From CAYRYU01 sp964428355 (GTDB lineage Bacteria; Muiribacteriota; Ozemobacteria; Ozemobacterales; Ozemobacteraceae), in the NCBI GenBank assembly GCA_964428355.1, contig CAYRYU010000096.1:1-27670 (forward strand): a stretch of DNA of 27,670 nt, read 5' to 3'. A model generated the notes under the pieces. The model was not told the origin of the DNA. It ran no database searches and saw only the letters and a list, made by a program, of their open reading frames with translations. Numbering within the stretch: the stretch's first letter is position 1; each line of letters begins with the position of its first letter. Positions 7,957 through 18,343 of this stretch are shown piece by piece. The translations under genes and the position numbers were made by a program.

Positions 7957-10900
7957 ATGTCGAACATTTGGGAGCGATTCCGGGCTTTCGGACCACGGCA
8001 TGCGGCACGAATTTTCCGCTCTGCCGCAGCCATTTCCCTTCTTCTGATACTTTCCGGGGTGGCCTGCGAAGCCAGACCGCGTGGCAGGGTGGCGACCGCC
8101 CCCGCCTTCCTTCCCGAGGAGCAACAGGCGGTCATCAAGCAGGAACTCCTCCGTTTCATGCGGGAAAAGAAGGACCGCGACCCTGGCGAACGCAGTCTGT
8201 ATCTGGCCCGCCATTTCCACGAGATGGGGGAAAGCGAGAAAGCCCTCGAGTACATCCGGAAGATCGTCCGCGCAGAACCGGTCGATCTGGCCACCAAGGT
8301 GGAGGCCCAGTTTCTCCTCGCCAAGATTTTCGTCGACCAGAAGAAGGAGGACCTCGCCCTCAAGGAACTGGACCGGGCGATCTCCTGGAAGCCCGACCGA
8401 GAACATTTCGTCCGCTTGAAAATCGAGCGGGCCAAGATCCTCGGCCGAGGACTCACCCGGATCGACGATCTTTTCAAGGCCTACAAGCGATACTTCTGGC
8501 CCTTCCCCGAGCTCAACGAGATCGAGGAGATCCCCTACCTGATCGGATTCGAACGCGGCTACGATCTGGAAATCGGTATGAAGGCCTTCGAGTCCTGGGA
8601 GGAAATCTCGAGGTTCCCCGAAAAAGAAGCCTCCGACCTGGGAAAACTCCATGTGGCCCTGTTCAATGCCTATGACCTCTCCAAACCCGAGCGTGCCCAG
8701 GGTTTCCTCGAGACGATCGCGCCCCCCTTCGATACCGATTCCATCGTCGATTCCCTATTCCTGAAGGGGACCCTGATGCATTTCTACGTCCCTGGTGCAG
8801 GTGCCGACGAGGCACTCTCATGTTACAGGGATTTCCTGAAAAACACGCGAAACGCTCTGGGATTCCGCGTCGCGACGGTCCTGACCGGCAAACTTCTTTC
8901 CGAAAAGCTCCAGGACCAGGATTCGGCGATGAACGAGTTCGCCTCCCTGGCCACACTTCCCGCCCATCTCGTGGCCACCCCTTCCGTTTCCCTCCAGAAG
9001 CGGGAGGAGGAAGCGGAAGAGAACAGGGCATGGGCCATCCTGGGATGGAAGATGGCGGGCTACACCGCCGAGTTCCGGTCCGACGATCCCGACCGGGCAC
9101 GCTACTATTACCAGAAAGCCCTCGAGCTCCACAAAACCCGGCGTAGGGCAGACCCTGATCCCTGGCTCGCTCAGGCCAACGAGCGAACCGAGCCGAAACT
9201 GACCCCGGCCCAGATCCTTTTCGAAAAAGCATACGAGAAATACCGAAGCCGGGATCTTCGGGGAGCACTTTCGCTCTACGAGGAGTTCATCAACCGGTTC
9301 CCCGAACATCTCCTCACCCGGGAAGCCATGTTCCGCGTGGCGGTCATCACCCACGAGGATGTCAGGGACTACGAAACTGCCATGGACCTCTACCACCGGT
9401 ATATCATTCAGTCGGTCCCCAAGAAATCCGTCTGGAAGCTGGACACTCTCTACGATTGGGGCCGGATCGACGAAGCCCGCTACCGGATCGGGACCCTTCA
9501 GGCCAACCACAAGAAGGAGTTTCTCGCCGCCCTCCAGACCTTCTCTGACCTGTTCAAGACCTATCCCGACTCGTATTGGGCCCAGCAGGGCATGAAGGAT
9601 TCGGTCAAAATCCACCGCGACTCCCTCGGGGACGAAAATGCCGCCCTGGATAAGATGCGCGAGTTCATCAAGGCATACCCGACGATCAAGGATGCCCAGA
9701 ATTTCCGAAAGGAGCTGTTCGAGCTGCATTCCTCTGCTGGGGAGTATTCCCAGGCAATAGAGATGTTGAAGGATTTCCTCGACCACAGCCAACCCTCAGA
9801 CCCGGAGTATCTGGGGCTGAAAAAGACGTGGCGCGATCTCCTTTTCCGGATCAACGAGGAGCAGATCCGCACCCAGCTGAAGAGCTCCGGGGCTCTCGAC
9901 AGGGTTTTCCTGATGTCGAACCTGATCGACGTTCTCGGGATGGCCAGCACCACCGTTCCTCTCGAGAATTTCGTGAAAGAGCTCGAGGAGGAAACCGTTT
10001 CCGACGAGGACCGGTGGAACCTGGCCTACCGGCTTGGGGTCGAACTCTACCGGACCGCGCCATCGAAGGGAAAAGCCGTGTTCACGCGCCTTGCGGAAAC
10101 TTCATCCGGAACCACCCGTCTGGCTTGCGTTCTGACCCTGGGCAACATAGCCTACCGGGTCGACAAGGCCGCGGTGGAAGCCACGAAATGGTATGAGACC
10201 GCCATCACCCTTGCCCCCCCTCTTTCACCGCTTCTCGAGGCTCCGCTGTATCGTCTGGGACGGCTCTACCTCAACGCGGGCGAGGGCGAGAAGGCGTTGA
10301 AAACCCTGACCCTCTTTTCCCAGAGGTATCCTCAGAGCCGTTACCTCGGGAAGGCTTTCCTGAGTCTCGGAGACGCATACGTCGCCCTTCATCACCCGGT
10401 GCAGGCCATCAGGTTCTTCCGGAGGGTCTCGAGGCTTTCCCCCTCACTGGCCGACAAGGCCCGCGCGGCGCTAGAAAAGGCCGAGAAGGAGGCATCCACC
10501 GAAGAATGGCTCGAAGCCCAGGTTGAAGAGCGGAAGAAGCAGCGGGAAAAAGATGAGGAGATGGCGGAGCGTGCCCGCAGCCTGGCTTCGGAGACCCGCG
10601 GCCCCGGAGAGCCTCCTCCGGGCGAGAGCGACAAAGGCGAGACCGGGGAGTTCAAGGGAAAGACCGCTGAGGAGATCTACGAGGTCTACCGGCGTGAAGC
10701 TTCGAAACCGAAGCCCGATGCGGGAAAGCTCGTCCCGATGCTCCTCGAAATCGTGAAGGGAAAACCCGGAACGCCGACCGGGGGGAAGGCCCTCCGTCAT
10801 TACCTATCGTGGCGGATGTTGCGGGACCGCAAGTTCGAAGCCCTTGCCGAAGAGGCCCAGGAGATCCTGACCTCCCACAACTACCCGGAAAGCCTTTCCG

Positions 10901-13900
10901 AACTTTTGTTCCGGATGGCCCAAGCCCTCGAATACGGGGTAAAGGATTACGAGAAGGCGAACAAGGCCTACTTCGAATACCTTTCATTCTTCCCGGAGGG
11001 GCCGCGGGTCCTTGCTGTGCGAAAGCGGATTCCCAAGGTCTACGATCTGGCGAACGACCAGAAGAATGCCCTCCGCTTTTACGGCAAGCTCATCGACGAT
11101 GCCGCAGTCCCGATCGACGCGCGGGTCGAGGCTTCGATCGGAAAGGCCGCACTCGAGCAGAAAGCCGAGAAGAAGGAGGAAGCGATCAAAACCCTGGAAG
11201 CCGCGCTGGCTTTCGAATCCCCAAGGCTTCCGGAGATCTACCTCAAGCTCGAGAGGCTGAACGACGATTTCACCTACGTCCAGAAAGCCCTCGAGAGCCG
11301 GGGGGATGAAAAACCCCGTTTCGAGGCACTCAAACGCCTCATAAAAAAGTCGGAGGAGGACAAGAAATACGACGATGCGGGGCGGTTCCTTTCCGATTTC
11401 GGCAAGACCTTCACCGAGCCTGAAGCCGTTTCCTGGATCGAGAAGAAGGCCGGAGAATTGTCCCAGCGCGGGACGATAGAAGAGATCGAGCAGAAGATCG
11501 AACTTTTCCCGGAGGAAGCGGAGACCCCTGGCCGCATCTTCAGGCTCGCCAAGATGGTCGAGGGAACCGAAAACACCAAGTATCGCGCACAGGACCTGTT
11601 CTACGAGATTACCCTGGTCTACCCCCACACGGAATTCTTCCGGGAGAGCAAGATCCGGGCGGAGAATGCCCGTTCCATCAGGTCGATCGAGGAGCTTGGC
11701 TCGATGCTGAAAAAGGGGGGCAAACCCGAAGATGCCGAGGAAATCCTTCTCGAGCGGGCACGCCTTTTTACCGATGCCCTCCAGGACCCCGCAAAGGCCC
11801 ACGAGGATTACGAGGCAATCGCAAAGATATCCCCCAGCTCCCCCAGACAGGATGAGGCATTCCTCGCACTTGGAGAAATAGCCCTCTCCAGGGACCACGA
11901 CGACGAAAAGGCACTCAACCTCTGGGAAAAGGGGCTTGCGGTGAGNNNNNNNNNNNNNNNNNNNNNNNNNNNNNNNNNNNNNNNNNNNNNNNNNNNNNNN
12001 NNNNNNNNNNNNNNNNNNNNNNNNNNNNNNNNNNNNNNNNNNNNNGGGACCACGACGACGAAAAGGCACTCAACCTCTGGGAAAAGGGGCTTGCGGTGAG
12101 CCGGAACCCCGCTGTCCGCGAAAAACTCGTGGGACACATAAACGATCTGAGGAAGTTCACCGAGAAGGTCCTTTTTTCGGAAAAGCGTGAGGACCACGGA
12201 GAAGGCGAGCAGGAAATCTTCAGGATCTGGAAGCTCGAACGGGATCCTCAGTTCGCCCTCAACCTGGTCCTGGATTGCCTGGAAAAGATCGAAAACAGGC
12301 CCCATGCCGCCCGATTCCACTACCTGGCCGGAAGGATCCAGGAGGAGATGGGGAAACCCGAAGATGCGGCAGGTCTTTACGAGAGGGCGCTCAGAAGCCT
12401 TTTCCATCCCGGACTGAGAAAGGACCTCGTCCTTTACAGGCTCGCCCGGCTTCACGATCGCGCGGGGCGGAAGTCGGAGGCATACAAGTCCTTCGCCTCC
12501 CTCGTCAATCGCTATCCTCTCAGCCGGCTGAGCCGATCGGGGTTCTACTGGTTGTACAAAGCCGATTACCGGAGCCACAACCTGACCGGCGCCCATGACA
12601 GGCTTTCCAGGCTGCTCGATTTCCGTTCGTTGATCCCGAGCCACCGGGAAAGGCTCCTCGAGATCCTGAAAAAAGTCTCAGCCGAGATGAACATCTCGGA
12701 GATGGACCGGCTGCGAGGTTACTCCAGGACGGGGGGTTCCGAATTCCCCTACTACGTGGGAAAGGTCCTCGAAAACGACCTCAGGGACACCGACCGTGCG
12801 ATCGCCAAGTACGAGGAGTATCTCCGGTCCCATCCGAACCTCTCCCGTTCACGTGACCTGGTCTTCAAGATCGCCTCCCTCTACGAAAAGAAAGGGGACT
12901 ACGTCCACTCGATTTCCTGGCTCGATTCCTATCTCAAATCCCTTTCGGCGGACCCCAGAAACCTCGATCTGATCGTCCGGATCGGGAATCTGGTCGAGGA
13001 CCGGCTGAACAATCCCGACCTGGCCGTTCTTTTCTACGAGAATGTCGCCCGGGAGTATGCCGAGATAGCGCAGGTAAAGGATTTCGCCAAGGCCAAGATC
13101 CGGAGATTGGCGGAAAAGCGGCGCGCCAAGGCCGAGAAACCCAGGGCTCCAAGGAAGGTCAAGAGAGAATACTCCGAGGAGGACGAGGAGATCCTGGACG
13201 AGCTGGCAGATATCAAGTCCCGTCTGATCGACGATCTCCAGGATTTCACCAAGGCCGAGCGTGAAATGAACGACCTCTGGGAGGCCAACTCCGAATCTGC
13301 GGCGACGCTCGACATCATGAAAGCGCTCGTCTCGCTCTCCGATGAACTGTTGATGGATCCCCAAAAGGCGGGGGAATACTACGAGAAATGGATCAACCAG
13401 AATCCCGATGACCCTCTGCTGGGTGAAATCACGATGGCGGCGTACGACCTTTACATGGAGAAGGTGAAGGATGGCCAGAAAGCGCTGAAGCTCCTGGAGA
13501 CCTTCATCAAGGCGAACCCGACATCGGCCATGGTCTGGGAGGCGGAGTTCAAGCTCGCCAAGGCCAACGAACTCCTGGTACTCAACTTCGACGAAGCCCG
13601 GCGCGCCTACCAGCGCATCATCGACACCAAGCGGAACGACGAGATCGTCCACGAGTCGTATTTCAGGATGGGTTATGTCCTCCGTGAGGGATTCGCCGAC
13701 TACACGAACGCGATCCGGATCTGGGAGGAGATGAATACCCTCTTCTACAACAACAAGTTCGCGGCGGATGCCCAGTTCGCGGTCGCGTTCACCTACGAAG
13801 CCTACCTCCGGGACTACACCAAAGCCCGGGAGAACTACGAGAAGATCCTGAACCTGTATCCGAACTCTCCCCTCCAGAACCAGGTGCGGGATGCCCTGCT

Positions 13901-13922
13901 GAGAATCGGCGGGAAGAAATAG
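7957..13922 (+). CDS. Giant secreted TPR-repeat protein (interrupted only by an assembly gap)
   Basis: As written, the frame changes across an N-run. Removing the Ns plus one copy of the duplicated 55 bases (155 bases in total) puts the two halves in the same frame. The result is a single protein of about 1936 residues from ATG 7957 to the stop at 13922. The N-terminus is a signal sequence (RSAAAISLLLILSGVAC). The Cys in SGVAC might be lipidated, but the lipobox is imperfect. The rest is almost entirely TPR-like helical pairs; recurring signatures include SLYEEFINRFPEHLLTREA, TFSDLFKTYPDSYWAQQG and ARENYEKILNLYPNSPLQNQ. Two charged low-complexity linkers (about 840-900 and 1670-1700) divide it into three blocks. 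It is probably an envelope scaffold or polymer-handling superhelix; the partner is unknown. No clear Shine-Dalgarno site precedes the start. A weak promoter (TTCTCT, 17 bp, TATCAT at 7941-7946) would give a nearly leaderless message. Confidence 0.88.
11891..12100. other. Assembly gap flanked by an identical 55-base duplication
   Basis: Bases 11891-11945 and 12046-12100 are identical over 55 bases and enclose exactly 100 Ns (11946-12045). Two contigs that overlap by 55 bases appear to have been joined with a default gap instead of being merged. Deleting 155 bases restores one reading frame through the giant TPR gene. Confidence 0.93.
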
Positions 13923-13925
13923 AAC

Positions 13926-13945
13926 CCGCGGGAGCGACCCCGCGG
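13926..13945. repeat. GC-rich hairpin between the TPR and HEAT genes
   Basis: CCGCGGG (13926-13932) pairs with CCCGCGG (13939-13945) around a 6-base loop, immediately after the TPR stop. No T-run follows, so it is not a classical terminator. It may be an intergenic REP-like element or a 3'-end stabilising hairpin within a TPR-HEAT message. Confidence 0.6.
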
Positions 13946-13966
13946 TACAAAGGACATGGGAAAGAA

Positions 13967-15310
13967 ATGATCAAGACATCGGAAATGATCGAGCTGGTAG
14001 AACGGTACGACCGTTTTCTGACCTTCTATGCGGTCTCGGTGCTTCGCCTCCTTGGGGACGGCCACCAGAAAATCGAACCCAAGCTGATTTCCGTCATCAA
14101 GGGAACAGTCTTTCCCGTTCCGATCGAGATCCTGGCAAAGCACCTGGAAAAGCTCACGGACCCTGAAATGATCCGTCGCAAGGTGATGGAGACCCTTTTC
14201 GAACGCCACCAGATGTTGGGGGATGTCAGTTCCTTCATCCGGAAGGAAGTGAGTCCGGAAGCGGCAAACCGCCCCCTCCTCGCCCACATGGAAAGCAACG
14301 AGGGCTACGAGAAGGCTTTCTCGCTGACGGCGATGTCCGGATTCGGCCACGCGAAGGCCCAGGAGATCCTGCAGATTTCCTACCCCAGTTTTCCGAAGCT
14401 GCTTCGCTGGGGAATCATCGCCATCCTCGAAAGCCTCGGGGACTGGAAATGGATGCCCCTTTTCACCGCTTCCCTCCAGGACTCCGAACCCGAGATCGTC
14501 CGGATCGCCGTTGCCGCGATCGGCAAGAGCGGTTCGGAGGCCGCTTCCAAGAAACTCCTGGAGCTGCTCGAGAACCAGTCCGAGACCGTCGTCATCGCCG
14601 CAATCCAGGGACTATCCGGACTCCGCGATCCGGCAGTCATTCCCCCCTTGTGCAAGCTCGCGGAAACCACCGAGAACAACAAGATCAAGGCGACGATCGT
14701 TTCCTGCCTGGGAGAATTCCAGGATGGGGAGACCCTTCCCTACCTGCTCGATTCGCTCGGGAGCCAGGATTCCAGGATCAGGGCAAACGCGGTCCTTTCG
14801 CTGAAGAAGCGGTTCCTCCAGTCAGGGAAACCTGACGACGAGATTATCCGGAAGATCAAGAGCCTGCTGACCGATGCCGATCACCGGGTTCGGGCCGACG
14901 TCATCCAGAGCCTCTGGGAGCTTGGCCGGATCGAAAGCATCGGAGAAATCGAGGAGATGCTCAAGAGCGGGGAAACGGGAAGCCGGATCTCCGGTGCGTA
15001 TCTTTGCGGCAAGCTGAAGCTCCACCAGATGAAGGACCAGCTCGTCTCGCTGACCGACGACGGGGTGTGGGAGGTCAGGAAAACAGCCTCCATTGCCCTA
15101 CTCGGGCTGGGAGATGTTGGGGTCAACGTCCTGAGGGGGCTTCTTGCCCACGGAAGTCCCGATCAACAGGTTATTTCCGCCTACGCGATGGGACTGGCCG
15201 ACGACCCCAACGGGGTTGACTGGCTTCTCTCCGCGAGCCGCTCGGGCAACGAGCTCGCTGACATGGCGACGGATCTGCTCCTGCGCCTTTCAAAACCGGC
15301 CGATTTGTGA
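13967..15310 (+). CDS. HEAT-repeat protein
   Basis: A 447-residue protein with no signal peptide or membrane segment, so probably cytoplasmic. GGGAAAG upstream of ATG 13967 can serve as the ribosome site. From about residue 150 onward it is built of HEAT/PBS-lyase-type repeats of about 30 residues, with recurrent helices such as PEIVRIAVAAIGKSGSEAA, SETVVIAAIQGLSGLRDPA, SRIRANAVLSLKKR, HRVRADVIQSLWELGR and WEVRKTASIALLGLGD. The first 150 residues are a separate helical region (MIELVERYDRFLTFYAVSV) that I do not recognise. The function is probably protein binding or scaffolding. It lies 44 bases after the TPR gene and 49 before the OPT transporter gene, all on the same strand. Shared transcription is likely but the functional link is unproven. 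Confidence 0.87.
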   Translation: MIKTSEMIELVERYDRFLTFYAVSVLRLLGDGHQKIEPKLISVIKGTVFPVPIEILAKHLEKLTDPEMIRRKVMETLFERHQMLGDVSSFIRKEVSPEAANRPLLAHMESNEGYEKAFSLTAMSGFGHAKAQEILQISYPSFPKLLRWGIIAILESLGDWKWMPLFTASLQDSEPEIVRIAVAAIGKSGSEAASKKLLELLENQSETVVIAAIQGLSGLRDPAVIPPLCKLAETTENNKIKATIVSCLGEFQDGETLPYLLDSLGSQDSRIRANAVLSLKKRFLQSGKPDDEIIRKIKSLLTDADHRVRADVIQSLWELGRIESIGEIEEMLKSGETGSRISGAYLCGKLKLHQMKDQLVSLTDDGVWEVRKTASIALLGLGDVGVNVLRGLLAHGSPDQQVISAYAMGLADDPNGVDWLLSASRSGNELADMATDLLLRLSKPADL

Positions 15311-15359
15311 TAACCTCCCTCAGTTTCCCCGTCAGTCAATTCGTCAGGAGTGAGAGCGC

Positions 15360-17789
15360 ATGAGTACCGAAGAAGTCGTTGGATCCGCGAAGGAAAAGGC
15401 CCACAAGCCGTTCATTTCGCCCGAAACCGTCATCCCGGAGTTTTCATTCCTGCCGGTGGTGGTTGGAGCCTTGCTGGGAATCGTTTTCGGGGCTTCCTCC
15501 CTTTATCTCGTCCTCAAGGTCGGAATGACGATCAGCGCATCCATCCCCGTCGCGGTCATCTCGATCACCCTCTTCCGCCTTTTTTCGAAGATGTTCGGAG
15601 TCCGGTCCGCAACGATCCTCGAGAACAATATCGTCCAGACCACCGGCTCGGCGGGTGAATCTATCGCCTTCGGAGTCGGTGTCACGATGCCGGCCCTGAT
15701 GATCCTAGGTTACGACATGGAAGTGGCTCGGGTCATGACCGTTGCCTGTCTGGGCGGCCTGCTGGGAGTGCTGATGATGATCCCGCTCCGGCGCGGACTC
15801 ATCGTGAAGCAGCACGGGAAGCTCCTCTACCCCGAAGGGACCGCGTGCGCCGAGGTCCTGATTGTCGGGGAATCGGGTGGAACCAACGCCAAGACGGTAT
15901 TCACCGGATTCGGGATCGGCTTTCTGTACAAACTGGGCTATGAAGCTCTAAGGCTTTGGGTCGGAGTCCCGAAAAAGATCCTCGCCTGGTACAAGGGTGT
16001 GGAGATTTCGGGGGAGTTCGCCCCCGAGCTGCTCGGAGTCGGCTACATAATCGGCCCCTCCACCGGATGCATAATGATGGGGGGAGGAATCCTCTCCACC
16101 CTGATACTCATCCCTCTCATCAAGATGTTCGGGGAGGCTTCCCCCCATGCGCTTTTCCCTGGGGTGATCCCAATCAGCCAGATGTCGACCGAGGATATCT
16201 GGAAATCTTATGTCCTGTATATCGGAGCGGGCGCGGTCGCGGCCGGTGGAATAATCAGCCTGTTCTCATCCCTCCCACTGATTTTCAGTTCCTTCAAGGC
16301 GGGCTTGAAGGATTTCGCCGCGGGGACGGGAGGAAAAGCCGTCCAACGCACCGAAGACGATCTTCCCATGATCTTCGTAGTTGCAGGTTCCCTCCTTCTC
16401 GTCGGGGCGATCTACCTCAGCCCGGTGCTGAACGTGAACCTGATGGGGGCCGTCCTGATCGTGATGTTCGGCTTTCTCTTCGTGACCGTCAGTTCCCGGC
16501 TTACCGGTGAGATCGGCTCCTCCTCGAACCCGATCTCGGGCATGACGGTTTCGACGCTTCTCCTCACATGCCTCATCTTCCTGGCCATGGGCTGGACCGG
16601 CGCGAGCTACCGGCTTTCCGCCCTCTCGATCGCGGCCGTAGTCTGCATCGCCGCATCGAATGGCGGAACCACATCCCAGGATCTGAAAACCGGATTCCTG
16701 GTCGGAGGAACCCCCAGACATCAGCAGGTCGCGATCCTGGTGGGTGCCCTGACCAGTTCCGTGGTCATCGGCTGGACCCTCCTTCTTCTCAACGATGCCT
16801 CGACGGTTTTCGCGAAACCCCCCGTTCCGATAACCTGGAAAGCCGATGTTTCGAAGCTCGTGAAAAAGGAGAAGCTCTGGGGCCCGGAAGCCAAGCTGGA
16901 TCCCAAGGAATATTTCGTTCTCAACGTTCACGAGGCCGCAACCGAGACCGGAAACCTCCAGCCCGGTAAATATCTCGTGAACGAGGCCGGCGAGGTCGCC
17001 TACATCGTCGATCCTGGAATCAACGGGGTCATCACCCACCGTGACTCGGACAAGGAGTGCAGACCCGCTTCCTTCACCAAAACGATCGATGTCTCCACCC
17101 TTTCGGCGAAGGAAGTGCCCTCCGGAAAACTTGGGGAGGCCGACAAAACCGAGTATTTCGTCCTCAACCTCGAACAGGAATCGGAGGGAATGGCCGCGGG
17201 GAAATACCTGGTGGATCCTTCCGGTAACGTCAGGTACAAGATCGAGTATACCGGGTCGGTTCAGAAGTACAACTCCCCGAAAGCAAGGTTGATGTCTCTC
17301 ATCATCGACGGGATCCTCACCCAGAAGCTCCCCTGGATCCTCGTCATCATAGGCGCTTTCATCGCGGTGGTGCTCGAACTGTGCCAGGTTTCCTCGCTCC
17401 CGTTCGCGGTGGGAGTTTATCTTCCATTCTCCGCTTCCGTTCCGATCTTCTTCGGAGGACTTGTACGCTGGCTGGTCGATCTGTCGGTCAAGACGAAACC
17501 GGAGGAGTCCGAGTCCAGTCCGGGAGTCCTGGTTTCCTCGGGTCTGATCGCGGGTGGTGCGATCGCGGGAATCGCCATTGCACTGCTTGCACTCAACGAG
17601 GATCTCCTCAAGAAGCTGGATATCCAGTCGATGCTGGCCCAGTCGGCCCCGGGTTCGCTCGGGAACCAGCTTTTCCAGCTTTCCCAGTCCGACGGCGCTT
17701 CGGCGATACTGTTCCTGGTCCTGGCATTCTTCCTCTACTCGGTCGGCAGGCAGTGGATCCTATCACCCGGTGGGGAGAAGGAATCCTGA
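15360..17789 (+). CDS. OPT-family oligopeptide/metallophore transporter
   Basis: An 809-residue polytopic inner-membrane protein of the oligopeptide transporter (OPT) family. AGGAG (15346-15350) is 9 nt before ATG 15360. Family hallmarks are the N-terminal LLGIVFGASSLYLVLKVGMT, NNIVQTTGSAGESIAFGVGV, the GKLLYPEGTACAEVL loop, and the later GSSSNPISGMTVSTLLL and ASNGGTTSQDLKTGFLVGG segments. Residues about 484-640 form a long hydrophilic insertion between membrane segments. It contains two similar units, EYFVLNVHEAA...GKYLVNEAGEVAYIVDPGI (from residue 517) and EYFVLNLEQES...GKYLVDPSGNVRYKIEY (from 598), apparently an internal duplication 81 residues apart. Bacterial members are predicted secondary transporters of peptides or peptide-like metal chelates; the substrate here cannot be read from sequence. 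The stop overlaps the proposed start of the downstream acetyltransferase. Confidence 0.95.
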   Translation: MSTEEVVGSAKEKAHKPFISPETVIPEFSFLPVVVGALLGIVFGASSLYLVLKVGMTISASIPVAVISITLFRLFSKMFGVRSATILENNIVQTTGSAGESIAFGVGVTMPALMILGYDMEVARVMTVACLGGLLGVLMMIPLRRGLIVKQHGKLLYPEGTACAEVLIVGESGGTNAKTVFTGFGIGFLYKLGYEALRLWVGVPKKILAWYKGVEISGEFAPELLGVGYIIGPSTGCIMMGGGILSTLILIPLIKMFGEASPHALFPGVIPISQMSTEDIWKSYVLYIGAGAVAAGGIISLFSSLPLIFSSFKAGLKDFAAGTGGKAVQRTEDDLPMIFVVAGSLLLVGAIYLSPVLNVNLMGAVLIVMFGFLFVTVSSRLTGEIGSSSNPISGMTVSTLLLTCLIFLAMGWTGASYRLSALSIAAVVCIAASNGGTTSQDLKTGFLVGGTPRHQQVAILVGALTSSVVIGWTLLLLNDASTVFAKPPVPITWKADVSKLVKKEKLWGPEAKLDPKEYFVLNVHEAATETGNLQPGKYLVNEAGEVAYIVDPGINGVITHRDSDKECRPASFTKTIDVSTLSAKEVPSGKLGEADKTEYFVLNLEQESEGMAAGKYLVDPSGNVRYKIEYTGSVQKYNSPKARLMSLIIDGILTQKLPWILVIIGAFIAVVLELCQVSSLPFAVGVYLPFSASVPIFFGGLVRWLVDLSVKTKPEESESSPGVLVSSGLIAGGAIAGIAIALLALNEDLLKKLDIQSMLAQSAPGSLGNQLFQLSQSDGASAILFLVLAFFLYSVGRQWILSPGGEKES

Positions 17790-18310
17790 CGGAGAAAGAA
17801 CTTCCAACCGACGCCCCAAGGGTGACTCTCAAACCCACTTCGGAGGAGGACCTTCCTCTTCTTCTGAAACTCTGGAACGACGGCCGGGTGATGAAGTTCG
17901 TCGGTTTCCCCAACGGGTTGGGGTATGACGAATCCCGGATGCTGAAGTGGTTCGCGAGGATGAAGACAGACCCCGACTTCCGGCATTTCGTAGTGATCGC
18001 CCCAGGAGTGGGTTTTTGCGGAGAAGTCTGCTTCAGGGTCGACCGGGCACACCGCCGTGCGGGGCTCGACGTGAAGTTCATGCCGGAAGCCCGGGGAAAG
18101 GGATTGGCGCAGGCGGCACTCGGGATGGTGATCGATCTCGCCTTCTCGACCGTCCAAGATGTCGATGAGGTCTGGGTCGAACCCTGGCCGGAAAACCTGG
18201 CGGCCCAGAACCTCTATCGGCGTTGCGGACTGCACCCGAAACCACGCCCTCCGGACATCGGTCACGACGGACCGTCGTACTGGGCACGGGAACGAACCAC
18301 CCCAAGTTAG
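17786..18310 (+). CDS. GNAT-family N-acetyltransferase
   Basis: About 174 residues of the GNAT fold. EARGKGLA (residues 101-108) is the acetyl-CoA pyrophosphate-binding loop (R-x-x-G-x-G/A). N-L-A-A-Q-N-L-Y-R-R-C-G is the usual motif B helix, and APRVTLKPTSEEDLPLLL is a typical first strand and helix. No ATG fits the start. I propose CTG 17786, which overlaps the transporter stop as CTGA, has GGGGAG 8 nt upstream, and gives an N-terminus (TEKELPTDAPRVTL) typical of the family. The first standard start in frame is GTG 17822, which would trim 12 residues. The acetyl-acceptor is unknown; it resembles RimJ/RimL-like or small-molecule acetylases. Translational coupling to the OPT gene is likely. 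It converges on tsaD with only 33 bases between the stops and no clear terminator. Confidence 0.85.
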   Translation: MTEKELPTDAPRVTLKPTSEEDLPLLLKLWNDGRVMKFVGFPNGLGYDESRMLKWFARMKTDPDFRHFVVIAPGVGFCGEVCFRVDRAHRRAGLDVKFMPEARGKGLAQAALGMVIDLAFSTVQDVDEVWVEPWPENLAAQNLYRRCGLHPKPRPPDIGHDGPSYWARERTTPS

Positions 18311-18343
18311 AGGAACAACTTGCCCGGAGGGTCGTTTCCCCTC

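Noticed and set aside
8818..9792. 324-codon open frame on the minus strand
   Set aside because: It is a shadow of the TPR gene with biased Leu/Gly/Glu composition and no recognisable domain.
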